From: Rhizobiales bacterium IMCC20636
GTDB lineage: Bacteria > Pseudomonadota > Alphaproteobacteria > Rhizobiales > GCA-2746425
Reading direction: 5' to 3'
Assembly: GCA_016865015.1 (NCBI GenBank)
Contig: CP018226.1
Location: 4,247,001-4,311,000 of the forward strand
DNA length: 64,000 bases
Shown here: one piece after another, positions 16,990 to 26,388 of the stretch
Numbering within the stretch: position 1 is the first letter of the stretch
How the letters are laid out: each line of letters begins with the position of its first letter
Notes under the pieces: generated by a model
Database searches by the model: none
What the model saw: the letters and a program-made list of their open reading frames with translations, nothing else
What the model was told of the DNA's origin: nothing
Position numbers and translations under genes: made by a program

Positions 16990-18204
16990 TTACACATCAC
17001 GTCGGAAAATCAGAGTCGCATTGGTGCCGCCAAAACCAAATGAATTCGTCAGTGCAATGTGCACATCCGTATCCTTGCGCTCGCGCAGAATGGGAAGGCC
17101 TTCAAATTCCGGATCAAGCTCAGTGATATGCGCACTTTCCGCCATGAAGCTGTGTTCCATCATCATCAGGCAGTAAATCGATTCCTGCACGCCTGTCGCC
17201 CCGAGCGAATGGCCCGTGAGTGACTTTGTTGCTGATATGAATGGAATGTTTTCCCCGAAAACTTCCTTGATGGCCCCGATTTCCTTTTTGTCCCCAATCG
17301 GAGTGGATGTGCCATGGGTGTTGATGTAGTCGACACTGCCTTCAACCGTGGCGAGCGCCTGCTGCATGCATCGCACCGCGCCTTCACCAGATGGTGCGAC
17401 CATGTCGTGCCCGTCTGATGTTGCGCCATAGCCGACAATCTCGCCATAGATCTTGGCGCCACGCGCTTTGGCATGTTCCAGTTCTTCCAGAACCAGCACG
17501 CCTGCACCACCGGCAATGACGAACCCGTCGCGGGTTGCATCATAGGCACGGGAGGCGGTTTCCGGCGTATCATTATGTTTGCTGGTCATGGCGCCCATGG
17601 CGTCAAACAGATTGGACATGGACCAGTGCAGATCTTCGCTACCACCAGCAAAAACGATGTCCTGTTTGCCAACCTGAATGGTCTCATACGCGTTGCCAAT
17701 ACAATGATTGGACGTGGCACAGGCGGACGAGATCGAATAATTGACGCCCAGTATCTTATAAGGCGTCGCCAATGTCGCCGAGGCCGTTGATGACATGGCT
17801 TTGGGAACCGCGAACGGTCCGATGCGCTTGGGCGATTTGTTCTCGACGGTTAATTGAGCCGCCTCGATAACCGATTTCGTGGAAGGGCCACCTGAGCCCA
17901 TGATGATACCTGTGCGCGGATTGGAAATATCGCTTTCTTCCAGGCCGGAATCCTCGATAGCTTCCTGCATTGCCACCCAGTTCCAGGCGGATCCAAGACC
18001 CATGAAACGGGCAGCACGACGGTCCACCATGGTAAATGGATCGAGGGTGGGTTTGCCATGAACATGGCAGCGGAAACCCAGTTCAGCATATTCTTCAGAA
18101 TAGGTGATGCCTGAACGAGCTGTTTTGAGGCTGTCCAGAACTTCAGCTTTATTATTGCCAATTGAGGACACAATGCCCATGCCGGTAACGACGACGCGTT
18201 TCAT
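16990..18204 (-). CDS. fabB: 3-oxoacyl-[acyl-carrier-protein] synthase I
   Basis: Condensing enzyme required for unsaturated fatty acid synthesis downstream of FabA. 404 residues with the full thiolase-fold triad: Cys162 (SSACATSNH), His297 ([11 protein letters not shown]) and His332 (SLTGHSLG), plus Lys327. The positions are one residue off Escherichia coli FabB. AAGGAG precedes the ATG at 18204. It lies between fabA and fabI in one operon. Confidence 0.97.
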   Translation of the reverse strand: MKRVVVTGMGIVSSIGNNKAEVLDSLKTARSGITYSEEYAELGFRCHVHGKPTLDPFTMVDRRAARFMGLGSAWNWVAMQEAIEDSGLEESDISNPRTGIIMGSGGPSTKSVIEAAQLTVENKSPKRIGPFAVPKAMSSTASATLATPYKILGVNYSISSACATSNHCIGNAYETIQVGKQDIVFAGGSEDLHWSMSNLFDAMGAMTSKHNDTPETASRAYDATRDGFVIAGGAGVLVLEELEHAKARGAKIYGEIVGYGATSDGHDMVAPSGEGAVRCMQQALATVEGSVDYINTHGTSTPIGDKKEIGAIKEVFGENIPFISATKSLTGHSLGATGVQESIYCLMMMEHSFMAESAHITELDPEFEGLPILRERKDTDVHIALTNSFGFGGTNATLIFRRDV

Positions 18205-18243
18205 GGTCGGCTCCTTGTAACGATCAAAAATTTCAGTTCACGA

Positions 18244-18780
18244 TCAGGTCTGGAACAGACCAACACGCAAATCCTTCGCTTGATAGATAGTTTCGCCATC
18301 GGCTTTTAGCCAGCCATCAGCGATGCCCAATTTCAGGCGCGAGCGCATGACGCGTTTGATTTCGATTCCGTATTCAATAAGTTTTACATCGGGTGTGACC
18401 ATTCCGGAAAACTTCACCTCGCCAACAGACAAGGCACGGCCCCGGCCCGGCTCGCCGAGCCAGCCAAGGTAGAAACCGAGGAGCTGCCACATGGCATCCA
18501 GGCCCAGACAGCCGGGCATGACAGGATCGCCCTCAAAATGGCAGGTGAAAAACCAAAGCTCGGGATTTATGTCATATTCGGCCCGAATGAGGCCCTTGTT
18601 ATATGTGCCACCTTCTTCCGAAATTTCTGTGATGCGATCAAACATCAACATCGGTGGCAGTGGGAGCTGGGCATTGCCTGGTCCGTAGAGGCGGCCATGA
18701 CCGCATTCCAACAAGGCCGACTTGTCGAATGAAGATGGACGCGTGATCGGTGTGTCGCCTGAAGTCTGATTATCGCTCAC
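18244..18780 (-). CDS. fabA: 3-hydroxydecanoyl-[acyl-carrier-protein] dehydratase/isomerase
   Basis: Introduces the cis double bond in anaerobic-type unsaturated fatty acid synthesis. 178 residues with catalytic His81 ([12 protein letters not shown]) and Asp95 (GLDAMWQ). The start is GTG at 18780 with an AGGAAAGAG ribosome binding site. It is the first gene of fabA-fabB-fabI and divergent from irr; the 209-bp shared region (18781-18989) should hold both promoters, but I find no clear iron-control palindrome there. Confidence 0.97.
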   Translation of the reverse strand: MSDNQTSGDTPITRPSSFDKSALLECGHGRLYGPGNAQLPLPPMLMFDRITEISEEGGTYNKGLIRAEYDINPELWFFTCHFEGDPVMPGCLGLDAMWQLLGFYLGWLGEPGRGRALSVGEVKFSGMVTPDVKLIEYGIEIKRVMRSRLKLGIADGWLKADGETIYQAKDLRVGLFQT

Positions 18781-18989
18781 TGAAACTCTTTCCTTGGCAT
18801 TAAGACGTGTCGATGGCCTGATTGTGCCATCGGGATATAGCTGTCGTTAACACAAGCCTGTGCTGACGAAAAGACTTGTTCTGATGCAAAAGCAAACTCG
18901 AACTTCATTTCGCGGATGCAGCAAAACCTTGCGATTTGACGGTAGAATGCTTATTGTCCCAAGAGCAAAATTGAAAAGGTAAGTGGACG

Positions 18990-19442
18990 ATGGCGGGTTC
19001 TGAAACACGCGGCGAAGATGACATCCATGACGTCATGGATGAAACGGGCGTTGTTCACTTGCTGCGCGACCATGATCTGCGTCCCACCCGTCAACGTGTA
19101 GCACTGGCAGAATTGCTGTTTTCCAAGGGACACCGCCATATCAGCGCAGAGGCGCTGCACGAAGAAGCCGAGCACCAGAGCATCAAGGTTTCACTGGCAA
19201 CCATCTATAATACGCTGCATCAGTTCACCAATGCTGGCCTGCTGCGCGCGGTGCCGGTTGACGGATCAAAAACCTATTTCGATACCAATGTTGACAATCA
19301 TCACCATTTCTTTGTGGAAGATGATCAGAAAGTTATTGATATCCCGGCGCAGAGTTTCACTGTGGGCATGCTGCCGGAACCACCGGAAGGCATGGAAATC
19401 ACCCGTGTTGAAGTTGTGGTGCGGGTTCGGCGGAAAAGCTGA
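18990..19442 (+). CDS. irr: Iron response regulator Irr, Fur superfamily
   Basis: 150 residues. A winged helix occupies about 25-90 (RPTRQRVALAELL, SLATIYNTLHQF), and the dimerisation part carries a triple histidine His104-His106 (DNHHHFF), the heme/metal site typical of Irr. In rhizobia Irr is the main regulator under iron limitation and is degraded when heme is available. The location next to fabA is characteristic of Hyphomicrobiales. Zinc-binding cysteines of Fur/Zur type are absent, which supports Irr over Fur. Confidence 0.9.
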   Translation: MAGSETRGEDDIHDVMDETGVVHLLRDHDLRPTRQRVALAELLFSKGHRHISAEALHEEAEHQSIKVSLATIYNTLHQFTNAGLLRAVPVDGSKTYFDTNVDNHHHFFVEDDQKVIDIPAQSFTVGMLPEPPEGMEITRVEVVVRVRRKS

Positions 19443-19567
19443 TTCTCTGACGAAATGATCCCAAGGCCAGTCTGATTTCGGTATTCACCTGACATATTCA
19501 GTCAAGCGTGCACAGCGCAGATAATGTGTGTGAACACCTACGCTCTCAACGAGAAAGCCTCTATTGA

Positions 19568-20227
19568 TCAGTCAATAGAACCTGCGCCGCCGTCATCTTC
19601 ATCGGGCGTCACATCCAGAACACGGGCACGGCTGGTGATGGTGACCTCCGGCTTGCAATCACTCATGCAAGGGTCAGTGGCTTTGAAAATGGGCGTGTCG
19701 GGCCTGGGATCAAAGAAGAAATTGTCTTCATTGGGCAGACGGATCGAGGTAAAATTCGCTTTTGAAAGCTCAAATTCCTCGTCGGTCACAACATCATTCA
19801 TATAAAGCAGATAGGCCGTGATACCGTAAATCTCGTCAGGGGTCAGCGACTGGGATTCGCCAAAGGGCATGGCCCGGTTTATGTAATCATACACCGTGGA
19901 CAGATAGGGCCAGTAAGAGCCGATGGTCTTGACCGGTCGCTCATCCGTGAGGCTGCCCTGCCCGCCCGACAGAACCGGCCAGCGATCCACCCCTTCACCA
20001 AAATCGCCATGGCAGGCGGCGCAACGCTCGGCAAAAACCTCTTCACCTTCAATGACTGTTCCTGACCCTTCCGGTAGGCCCATCCCATCAGGACGCACAT
20101 CAATATCCCAGGCCGAGACCTCGTCAATGGTGGCGGTGCGACCAAGACCCAGGCCTTCGGAAAAGGCAGGACCAGCGGATGCAATCAACAATGAGATTGC
20201 AAGAGATGTCTTAAGAGACTTCAACAT
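19568..20227 (-). CDS. Monoheme cytochrome c partner of SoxC (SoxD-like)
   Basis: 219 residues from the ATG at 20227, preceded by GGGGAGG. The longer frame to 20383 lies inside soxC and is not used. A signal peptide (about 1-23) is followed by a single heme site CAACH (69-73) and a probable axial Met (RAMPFGESQ). It overlaps the end of soxC by 17 bases, so the two are translationally coupled and probably form a periplasmic complex passing electrons from the molybdenum centre to the respiratory chain. Paracoccus SoxD has two hemes and about 380 residues; this protein has one, closer to SorB-like subunits. Confidence 0.85.
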   Translation of the reverse strand: MLKSLKTSLAISLLIASAGPAFSEGLGLGRTATIDEVSAWDIDVRPDGMGLPEGSGTVIEGEEVFAERCAACHGDFGEGVDRWPVLSGGQGSLTDERPVKTIGSYWPYLSTVYDYINRAMPFGESQSLTPDEIYGITAYLLYMNDVVTDEEFELSKANFTSIRLPNEDNFFFDPRPDTPIFKATDPCMSDCKPEVTITSRARVLDVTPDEDDGGAGSID

Positions 20228-21542
20228 TTTCCACCTCCCCAGGGCCTTTGACATGCCAGGTCTGAATGCCATTATTGTGGTAAATCGAGTTTTCACCTCG
20301 TACGGATCGCAAGGCCGATTTGGTCGGCTGAATATAACCGGTGGAATCGATCGCCCGGGACTGCAGCAGCAATGGTTTTCCATCCCAGTTAAAATCGAAA
20401 TAGAAGCGGTGCAGCGACTTGTTCAGGCTTGGACCATCAATGCGTGCTGCGTGCCAGCTGCGGCCACCATCCAGACTGACATCGACCCGGTCAATCGTTC
20501 CCCGGCCCGACCAGGCAAGACCGGTCAGGACGGTCTGTCCCTTGTCATGCATCAGTGGAGCTTGTGGCGAGGGATTGGTGATAACGGATTTTGCATCCAT
20601 GACCCAGGTAAAGCGTCTTGCCCTCCCATCAGCCATCAGATCGGTGTATTTTGAGGTTTCCTCGCGATGCTGCCAGGGCGCATCGCCAATTTCGAGGCGG
20701 CGGAGCCATTTAACCCACATATTGCCTTCCCAGCCGGGCACAACCAGCCGAACCGGATAACCCTGTTCCGGACGCAACGCTTCGCCATTCATGGCAAACG
20801 CAACGATACAATCATCCAGCGCCTTTTCCAAGGGTATCGAGCGCGTCATGGTCGAGCTGTCAGCGCCTTCAGCCAGAAGCCAACTGCCCTTGGGCTTGAC
20901 GCCAGCTTCCGCCAGCAAATGGCTTAGCCGGACACCGGTATACATGATATTGTGCACCATACCGTGGGTGAATTGGCAGCCATTCAATTGGGCGCCACGC
21001 CACTCCATTCCGGAATTGGCAGCGCATTCCAGAAAATAGGCATGGTTTTCTCTGGGAAAGCGCTTCAGATCTTCCATGGTGAAGACCAGTGGTTTGTCGA
21101 CCATGCCGTGAATCATCAAGCGGTGCTGCGCCGGATCAACTTCGGCAATGCCGGAATGATGGCGCTCGAAGCAAAGACCGCTTGGTGTGATGATGCCATC
21201 GAGATCATGCAGTGGTGTGAAATTGACCGATGATATGGGGTCGGCCGTAAGCCATGAGACATTGCGCCGCACAACATGTTCTTCGAATGGTGAGGGCGTA
21301 CCGTATGGGCGCGCGTCTACGCCCTCACCAAGATACTGGTTCCAATCCTGGAGTTCCAGTATAGCAGGGTCCCCGGTCGCAGCGGCTTTGTTGCCAGCCA
21401 GAAGACCGGCTCCCATAGCCAGCGAAGATGCCGCACCAGCACGCAAGAAACTGCGGCGGGACGGGCCTTTCGAGGCTTCCGATCCGGCGCTCACATGCTG
21501 ATCGCTGGTGCCACTTGCCTGGTGGTGTTTCTGATCGCTCAC
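20211..21542 (-). CDS. soxC: Sulfite/sulfane dehydrogenase molybdopterin subunit, SoxC family
   Basis: 443 residues. A twin-arginine leader (SRRSFLRAG, residues 28-36) directs folded export. The molybdenum-ligating cysteine is Cys173 in FLECAANSG, followed by the sulfite-oxidase-type dimerisation domain. It oxidises sulfite or the sulfane intermediate on SoxYZ in the periplasm. No soxXYZAB genes lie in the window, so an autonomous sulfite dehydrogenase is at least as likely as a Sox subunit. GGGGAGG lies just before the ATG. The promoter candidate and repeated half-sites at 21607-21650 suggest dedicated control. Confidence 0.92.
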   Translation of the reverse strand: MSDQKHHQASGTSDQHVSAGSEASKGPSRRSFLRAGAASSLAMGAGLLAGNKAAATGDPAILELQDWNQYLGEGVDARPYGTPSPFEEHVVRRNVSWLTADPISSVNFTPLHDLDGIITPSGLCFERHHSGIAEVDPAQHRLMIHGMVDKPLVFTMEDLKRFPRENHAYFLECAANSGMEWRGAQLNGCQFTHGMVHNIMYTGVRLSHLLAEAGVKPKGSWLLAEGADSSTMTRSIPLEKALDDCIVAFAMNGEALRPEQGYPVRLVVPGWEGNMWVKWLRRLEIGDAPWQHREETSKYTDLMADGRARRFTWVMDAKSVITNPSPQAPLMHDKGQTVLTGLAWSGRGTIDRVDVSLDGGRSWHAARIDGPSLNKSLHRFYFDFNWDGKPLLLQSRAIDSTGYIQPTKSALRSVRGENSIYHNNGIQTWHVKGPGEVENVEVS

Positions 21543-21606
21543 ATCAGGTCCTCCCCTGTGTCACAAACTTTGCCAAGCGTGTTTCGACGCTTAGTCTATG
21601 GTTCAT

Positions 21607-21650
21607 ATCATTACATTCTTTTATTTGAATGTAAAGAATTCAGAATGTGA
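21607..21650 (-). promoter_or_regulatory. soxC promoter overlapped by a three-half-site operator
   Basis: TTACATTC (21611-21618), GAATGTAA (21627-21634) and GAATGTGA (21643-21650) are evenly spaced with 8-base gaps, so the first two form a perfect inverted repeat and the third repeats the second. On the minus strand TTTACA (21635-21630) and AATGAT (21612-21607), 17 bases apart, form a promoter covered by these sites. This layout fits a repressor such as an ArsR- or TetR-type protein; none is encoded nearby. Confidence 0.5.
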
Positions 21651-21743
21651 AAATGACGTAAGGTAGCATCAGGTTCGGTGCATATCGCTGCAATCCACTC
21701 ACTGTGCGTGGTGATAGTCAAACCGAAGCGCAACAAACGAAGT

Positions 21744-22955
21744 TTATCGGACGGATTGAACAGTGTTGCCGAACACCTCAATGGGCGCTGTCAGAATTTC
21801 GTCCGGACGCATCAACACGGTCTGCGGTGTGTGGATGACGATGTCGCCCGTGGTGGCAACAACCTGACCAATGTTACGCGTCAGGGTTTGCAGGCGATCT
21901 GAAAAGCGCACATCATTTGAGGAAAACTGATTGCCCGCATTCAGCCGGCCACCAAGGAGTTGCACAATTTCGGGGGCCTGGGCGAATTTGCCATGGCGCA
22001 GGGAATCATCCGATTTCACGCTGGTCAGATCATAGACGATAATCCCCAGCTTCGCGATTTCCGTATCTTCGGCATAATTGCCGATACGTGGCTGATTGCC
22101 AGACAAACGTTGCGACAGATTGAGCGCGCGATCATCTTTCGACACCAGCAGATTGTAAGGTTTTTCGGGCCGACCGAGGCGCTGCATCTGCGCCTTGAAC
22201 ACGCCGACATCAATGTCGGGCGAGGCAAGCACGACTTCTCCCATTTTGCCGCCAAGGGTCGGATCTCCGGCGATCTGCAATTGACGCAGACTTTCCATGG
22301 CCACCCAATTGCCCATGGAATGGGCCATGATATGGACCTTGCGGGCATTCGTTGCGGCCAAAAGGGTCAGGGTTCTTTCCAATCCGTCGCGGGCGATCGT
22401 CGCGCTTTCACGGTCATAGAAATATTCCAGCGGACTTCCCCGGGAGGCCCATGTGAACAGAACCAGCGTTCCCTGAAAGCCGGAATCATGTGCGAATTGG
22501 GCAAATCGCATGACGCTGTCAGAGAAGTCGGTGTTATAGCCATGCACAAACAGCAGAACATCGCGGTCGCTGTTCTCCCGTTTGGCAATCTCCGCATTCA
22601 CCGCCTTGGAAAATGCCTGATTGCTGTCCTGGTAGGTGCGGTCACGAATCACGAAATGCTGATCCGGAGAAGGCTGGCCGTAGCGTGGAAGTTCCAGAGC
22701 GCCGGCCTGATGACCCGGCGGGATGGACACAAAAACGGAGGCGTGGTCGAGCCCCGGGCCACGTTCTCCGGAAAAAAACTCGTCCGGATCAGCAGATCGG
22801 GAACGTGTGGTCGCGACCAGAATATGCTCGGTTGCAACACTGCCGGTTATTTGTGTGCTGGTGCCGGTGCCAATTGCCCCAAGCGAGGCGCAGCCAACCA
22901 GTGGCAGCAACAGCGCCAGACCGATAAATTTTTTCAACAATTCTATACACGCCAA
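21744..22955 (-). CDS. Alpha/beta hydrolase lipoprotein (DUF900 family)
   Basis: 403 residues starting with TTG at 22955, with AAGGA upstream. The first residues form a lipoprotein signal with lipobox LVGC (Cys22), so the protein should be anchored to a membrane on the periplasmic side. The hydrolase core shows FVHGYN (136-141) and the nucleophile Ser213 in AHSMGN, as in the DUF900 esterase-like family. Substrate unknown. It is a separate unit between soxC and a DUF805 gene; no operon partner is evident. Confidence 0.8.
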   Translation of the reverse strand: MACIELLKKFIGLALLLPLVGCASLGAIGTGTSTQITGSVATEHILVATTRSRSADPDEFFSGERGPGLDHASVFVSIPPGHQAGALELPRYGQPSPDQHFVIRDRTYQDSNQAFSKAVNAEIAKRENSDRDVLLFVHGYNTDFSDSVMRFAQFAHDSGFQGTLVLFTWASRGSPLEYFYDRESATIARDGLERTLTLLAATNARKVHIMAHSMGNWVAMESLRQLQIAGDPTLGGKMGEVVLASPDIDVGVFKAQMQRLGRPEKPYNLLVSKDDRALNLSQRLSGNQPRIGNYAEDTEIAKLGIIVYDLTSVKSDDSLRHGKFAQAPEIVQLLGGRLNAGNQFSSNDVRFSDRLQTLTRNIGQVVATTGDIVIHTPQTVLMRPDEILTAPIEVFGNTVQSVR

Positions 22956-23143
22956 CGGAACTTCCTTTGCCGGACCCTAGCGACTGAATTGCGGCAGATT
23001 GCAGGCGATACAGAGGGATTCTTGTCGCAGGGAAGCCGGTTTCTTGTTTTGATCTAAGTTTGGGTTTAGCAAGGGACAAACGCACGAAAGCAGATTACAC
23101 GCCGCCCTTCACATCGGCGCAGTTCAACAGGAATATTCAGCAA

Positions 23144-23554
23144 ATGGCGGACCAGCAGTCTCCGGACAGAAACACGCAGACACATAACGTTCTTTGGGCC
23201 TTGATGAAATTCAGCGGGCGCATGAACCGGGAGGAATATTGGTGGGCCAATGCGGTCTTGCTGGGGTGCTCGCTTGTTGCCTTTCGCGTGTTGTTTGCCG
23301 GTTCCATCGAAGTGTCCAGCGAGGGAGAGATTCTTCTGCCCGATTCGATGATGGCGCCGTTTTTCATGATCATGATGGCGTCGCTCTATGTGACTTTTGC
23401 CATTTCGGTCAAACGGCTGCATGATCTGGGATGGCCTGGCATCGTTGCAGCCGTGTTCCTGTTTCCGGCCATTGGCCTGATGGCCTTTTTTATGCTCGGG
23501 TTTTTGAAGGGCAGGAATGAGCCCAACAAATATGGTATGGTCCCACCAAGATAG
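23144..23554 (+). CDS. DUF805 membrane protein
   Basis: 136 residues from the ATG at 23144 (MADQQSP...). The frame extends upstream to 23060, but that part overlaps the promoter region of the divergent lipoprotein gene and is not typical of the family. DUF805 features are FSGRMNREEYWW near the N-terminus, RLHDLGWPG in the middle and GRNEPNKYG at the C-terminus, with three or four membrane segments. Function unknown. The ribosome binding site is poor, so the start is tentative. Confidence 0.8.
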   Translation: MADQQSPDRNTQTHNVLWALMKFSGRMNREEYWWANAVLLGCSLVAFRVLFAGSIEVSSEGEILLPDSMMAPFFMIMMASLYVTFAISVKRLHDLGWPGIVAAVFLFPAIGLMAFFMLGFLKGRNEPNKYGMVPPR

Positions 23555-23648
23555 CTGACACCTCTTTCATCAGGGTTCGGAATGTGTTTTCCGCCCTGTG
23601 TTTCTGCATCAAGCCACAGTCGCCCTGAATCATTTGAGTTGATCATCA

Positions 23649-24833
23649 ATGCCCCAAAAATCCGCCATCGACATTCTTCAGGACCTGATCAAATGCCCCT
23701 CTGTCACACCCGATGAAGGCGGCGCACTGACGGCCCTGCAAGCGGTGCTGGAACCAGCCGGATTTGAGATTGCGCGCCCGAGCTTTGCAGATGTGGATAC
23801 GCCGACGATTGAAAATCTTTTTGCAACGATAGGCACAGACGGGCCACATTTCGTATTTGCCGGGCACACCGATGTGGTGCCGCCAGGTGATCTGTCCGCC
23901 TGGACCCACGGGCCATTTGAAGGCGAGATCAACGACAATATCCTGTACGGGCGTGGTGCCGTGGATATGAAGGGCGGCATTGCCTGTTTTGCTGCGGCGG
24001 CCCTTGGGTTTTTGCAAGACAGGCCCGACTTCAAAGGCCGGATATCATTTCTCATTACCGGCGATGAAGAAGGTCCGGCAGTGAATGGCACAGTCAAGCT
24101 GCTGCAATGGTGCGCTGACAGAGGCGTGTATTTCGATCATTGCATTGTGGGCGAGCCAACCAATCCGACAGCATTGGGCGATGCCATCAAGATCGGGCGG
24201 CGCGGCTCCATTACCGGACGGCTGACCGTGACCGGCATCCAGGGACATGTGGCCTATCCGAATCTGTCGGATAATCCGGTCCGCAGCATTGTCGGACTGC
24301 TGGGGGCCTTGATGGAGCCGCCGCTGGACAGCGGTAATGAACGCTTCCAGCCAACCAATCTGGAAGTGACCAGCATTGATGCAGGCAATGAAACCTCCAA
24401 TGTGACCCCTGCCAGTATTTCGGCCCTGTTCAATGTGCGTTTCAATGATGAGTGGACCCCGGACACGATTGCAGCCGAGTTGAGAAAAAGACTGGATCAG
24501 GCGGTGAGCGACAACCGCTTCCGCAGCGCTGACAAGAACCCGATTTCCTATGATCTGAAGTTCATTGGCAATCTGTCAGACAGTTTCTTGACCCGATCTG
24601 ACAAGTTGATTGATGCCTTGTCAAACGCCGTTCAATCGGTAACCGGCCGCAAGCCGGAACTGTCTACCGGCGGCGGCACGTCTGATGCGCGGTTTGTCAA
24701 GAATTACTGTCCGGTGGTCGAGTTTGGTCTGGTGGGCCAAACCATGCATCAGGTTGACGAATGCGTCGATCTTGATGATGTGGAGCAATTGACCCGGATT
24801 TACCGCAACTTTCTGAACACCTATTTTTCCTGA
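23649..24833 (+). CDS. dapE: Succinyl-diaminopimelate desuccinylase
   Basis: Releases succinate from N-succinyl-LL-diaminopimelate in lysine and peptidoglycan precursor synthesis. 394 residues of the M20 dizinc peptidase fold: His73/Asp75 (AGHTDVV), Asp106 (GAVDMKGG) and Glu140-Glu141 (GDEEG), with a dimerisation domain in the middle third. It is followed 30 bases later by a spermidine-synthase-like gene on the same strand. Confidence 0.95.
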   Translation: MPQKSAIDILQDLIKCPSVTPDEGGALTALQAVLEPAGFEIARPSFADVDTPTIENLFATIGTDGPHFVFAGHTDVVPPGDLSAWTHGPFEGEINDNILYGRGAVDMKGGIACFAAAALGFLQDRPDFKGRISFLITGDEEGPAVNGTVKLLQWCADRGVYFDHCIVGEPTNPTALGDAIKIGRRGSITGRLTVTGIQGHVAYPNLSDNPVRSIVGLLGALMEPPLDSGNERFQPTNLEVTSIDAGNETSNVTPASISALFNVRFNDEWTPDTIAAELRKRLDQAVSDNRFRSADKNPISYDLKFIGNLSDSFLTRSDKLIDALSNAVQSVTGRKPELSTGGGTSDARFVKNYCPVVEFGLVGQTMHQVDECVDLDDVEQLTRIYRNFLNTYFS

Positions 24834-24863
24834 ATTTCAAAATTGCCCGAGAAAGGCAAACCC

Positions 24864-25583
24864 ATGAGCCTTTCCTTTGAAGAACTTGCCTATCAGCCAA
24901 CACCGATTGGCGAATTGAGCCTGCGCCGGCGTCATGATCCCATGCTCAAGATGGATGTGGTCGAGATCAAACTGGGTGAAGAGTTTCTGATGTCCGACCG
25001 CTTCACCGCCTCGGAAATTGCACTGGCTGATCTGGGATTGGCGCTTCTGAACAGGGACAATCTGGACATTGTAGTGGGCGGGCTTGGCCTTGGCTACACA
25101 GCGCAGGCTGTGCTCAAGGATGACAGGGTGAAGTCACTGATTGTGGTCGATGCGCTGCAGGCCATCATTGACTGGCATCAGGACGGTCTGCTGCCGCTGG
25201 GGCCGGAACTGACGGCGGACACACGCTGCCGGTTCGAACTGGGTGACTTCTTTGCCATGGCGGCGTCGAAAGAAGGCTTTGACCCATCCGCTCCTGCACG
25301 CAAATTTGATGCGATTCTGGTCGATATCGACCATTCTCCAGAGTTTCTGCTCGACCCGCAAAATTCCGCCTTTTATGAGCCGGAAGGCTTGCAAAAGCTG
25401 ACCATGCATTTGAAGCCCGGTGGCGTGTTCGGCCTGTGGTCCAACGATCTGCCGGATGATACATTTACCGCAAGATTATCAGCAATTTTTGACCGTGCGA
25501 ACGCTGAAACGGTGAGCTTTTTCAATCCTCTGCAAAACAAGGATTTTGTTCAGACGATTTATCTGGCGCAGATGGCTGCCTAA
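24864..25583 (+). CDS. Spermidine synthase-like methyltransferase-fold protein
   Basis: 239 residues from the ATG at 24864, with AAAGG seven bases before it; the frame opens with TTG at 24843. The fold region VVGGLGLGYTAQAVL and the later VDALQAII, DAILVDIDHSPEFLL and GGVFGLWSND resemble the spermidine synthase/SAM-methyltransferase superfamily. Aminopropyltransferase catalytic residues are not convincingly complete, so polyamine synthesis is not claimed. It probably shares a transcript with dapE. Confidence 0.65.
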   Translation: MSLSFEELAYQPTPIGELSLRRRHDPMLKMDVVEIKLGEEFLMSDRFTASEIALADLGLALLNRDNLDIVVGGLGLGYTAQAVLKDDRVKSLIVVDALQAIIDWHQDGLLPLGPELTADTRCRFELGDFFAMAASKEGFDPSAPARKFDAILVDIDHSPEFLLDPQNSAFYEPEGLQKLTMHLKPGGVFGLWSNDLPDDTFTARLSAIFDRANAETVSFFNPLQNKDFVQTIYLAQMAA

Positions 25584-25622
25584 GCACTCTCTCACGGCAT
25601 TGGACAATGTCGTTCAATCCGT

Positions 25623-26372
25623 TCAGCCGGGTTCCCGATAGTCAACACCCAACAGATACAGCCCCCAGGACGGCGCGACCGGGCCGCAGGCGCGGCGATC
25701 TCGAGCGTCCAGTGCAGCTTGCAGATCATCCGCCGTCCAGCGTCCCTCGCCCACCAGCTTCAGAGAACCGGCGAAGGACCGGATTTGATTGTGCAAAAAG
25801 GAGAGTGCTGAAACACGAATGTGGATTTCGATACCCACCGGTCTGACATCTATAAAATCAACCGTTTTGGATGGGCTTTTCGCCTGGCAGTTGGAGGCGC
25901 GAAAGGTTGTGAAATCATGGTGGCCAACAAGCAATTGGGCCGCCTTATGCATGGCTTGCGCATCCAGCTGTTTGGGCACCCACCAGACGCGGTCCCGGTT
26001 CAGGATGCTCGGGGCACGGCGGCTATGAATCCGGTACAAATAGTGGCGTTGGATGGCGGAAAACCGGGCATCAAACTCATCATCGACCAGCTCGACGCTC
26101 AATATGGCGATCTGCTCACGCTTCAGATGAAAATTCAAGGCATCCCGCACCTTGTCGGACGGAAAGGGCTCTGACAGATCGACATGGGCAATCTGACCGG
26201 ATGCATGTACGCCCGCATCGGTGCGTCCGGCACCCCGGACGGTGACGTCCTCGGCGCAAAACTTCAAAACGGCCTGTTCCAAGGCAGCCTGAATTGATGG
26301 CCTGTCCGGTTGGCGCTGCCAGCCGGAATAATCCGCACCATCATATTCAATTGTAAGCTTGTAGCGTGGCAT
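25623..26372 (-). CDS. truA: tRNA pseudouridine(38-40) synthase
   Basis: Modifies uridines 38-40 in the anticodon stem of many tRNAs. 249 residues from [12 protein letters not shown] at 26372; the longer frame to 26426 would overlap fmt. Catalytic Asp52 is in GRTDAGVHA. It lies 16 bases after fmt, in the minus-strand run def-fmt-truA. Confidence 0.95.
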   Translation of the reverse strand: MPRYKLTIEYDGADYSGWQRQPDRPSIQAALEQAVLKFCAEDVTVRGAGRTDAGVHASGQIAHVDLSEPFPSDKVRDALNFHLKREQIAILSVELVDDEFDARFSAIQRHYLYRIHSRRAPSILNRDRVWWVPKQLDAQAMHKAAQLLVGHHDFTTFRASNCQAKSPSKTVDFIDVRPVGIEIHIRVSALSFLHNQIRSFAGSLKLVGEGRWTADDLQAALDARDRRACGPVAPSWGLYLLGVDYREPG

Positions 26373-26388
26373 TGGCTGCGTCTTGGTC

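Noticed and set aside
18781-18989. Possible iron-control element in the fabA-irr intergenic region
   Set aside because: I looked for a TTTAGAA-N3-TTCTAAA-like palindrome and found none convincing, so no site is listed.
21960-23057. 365-codon frame antisense to the lipoprotein hydrolase
   Set aside because: The minus-strand product has a lipobox and hydrolase motifs; the plus-strand reading has nothing recognisable.
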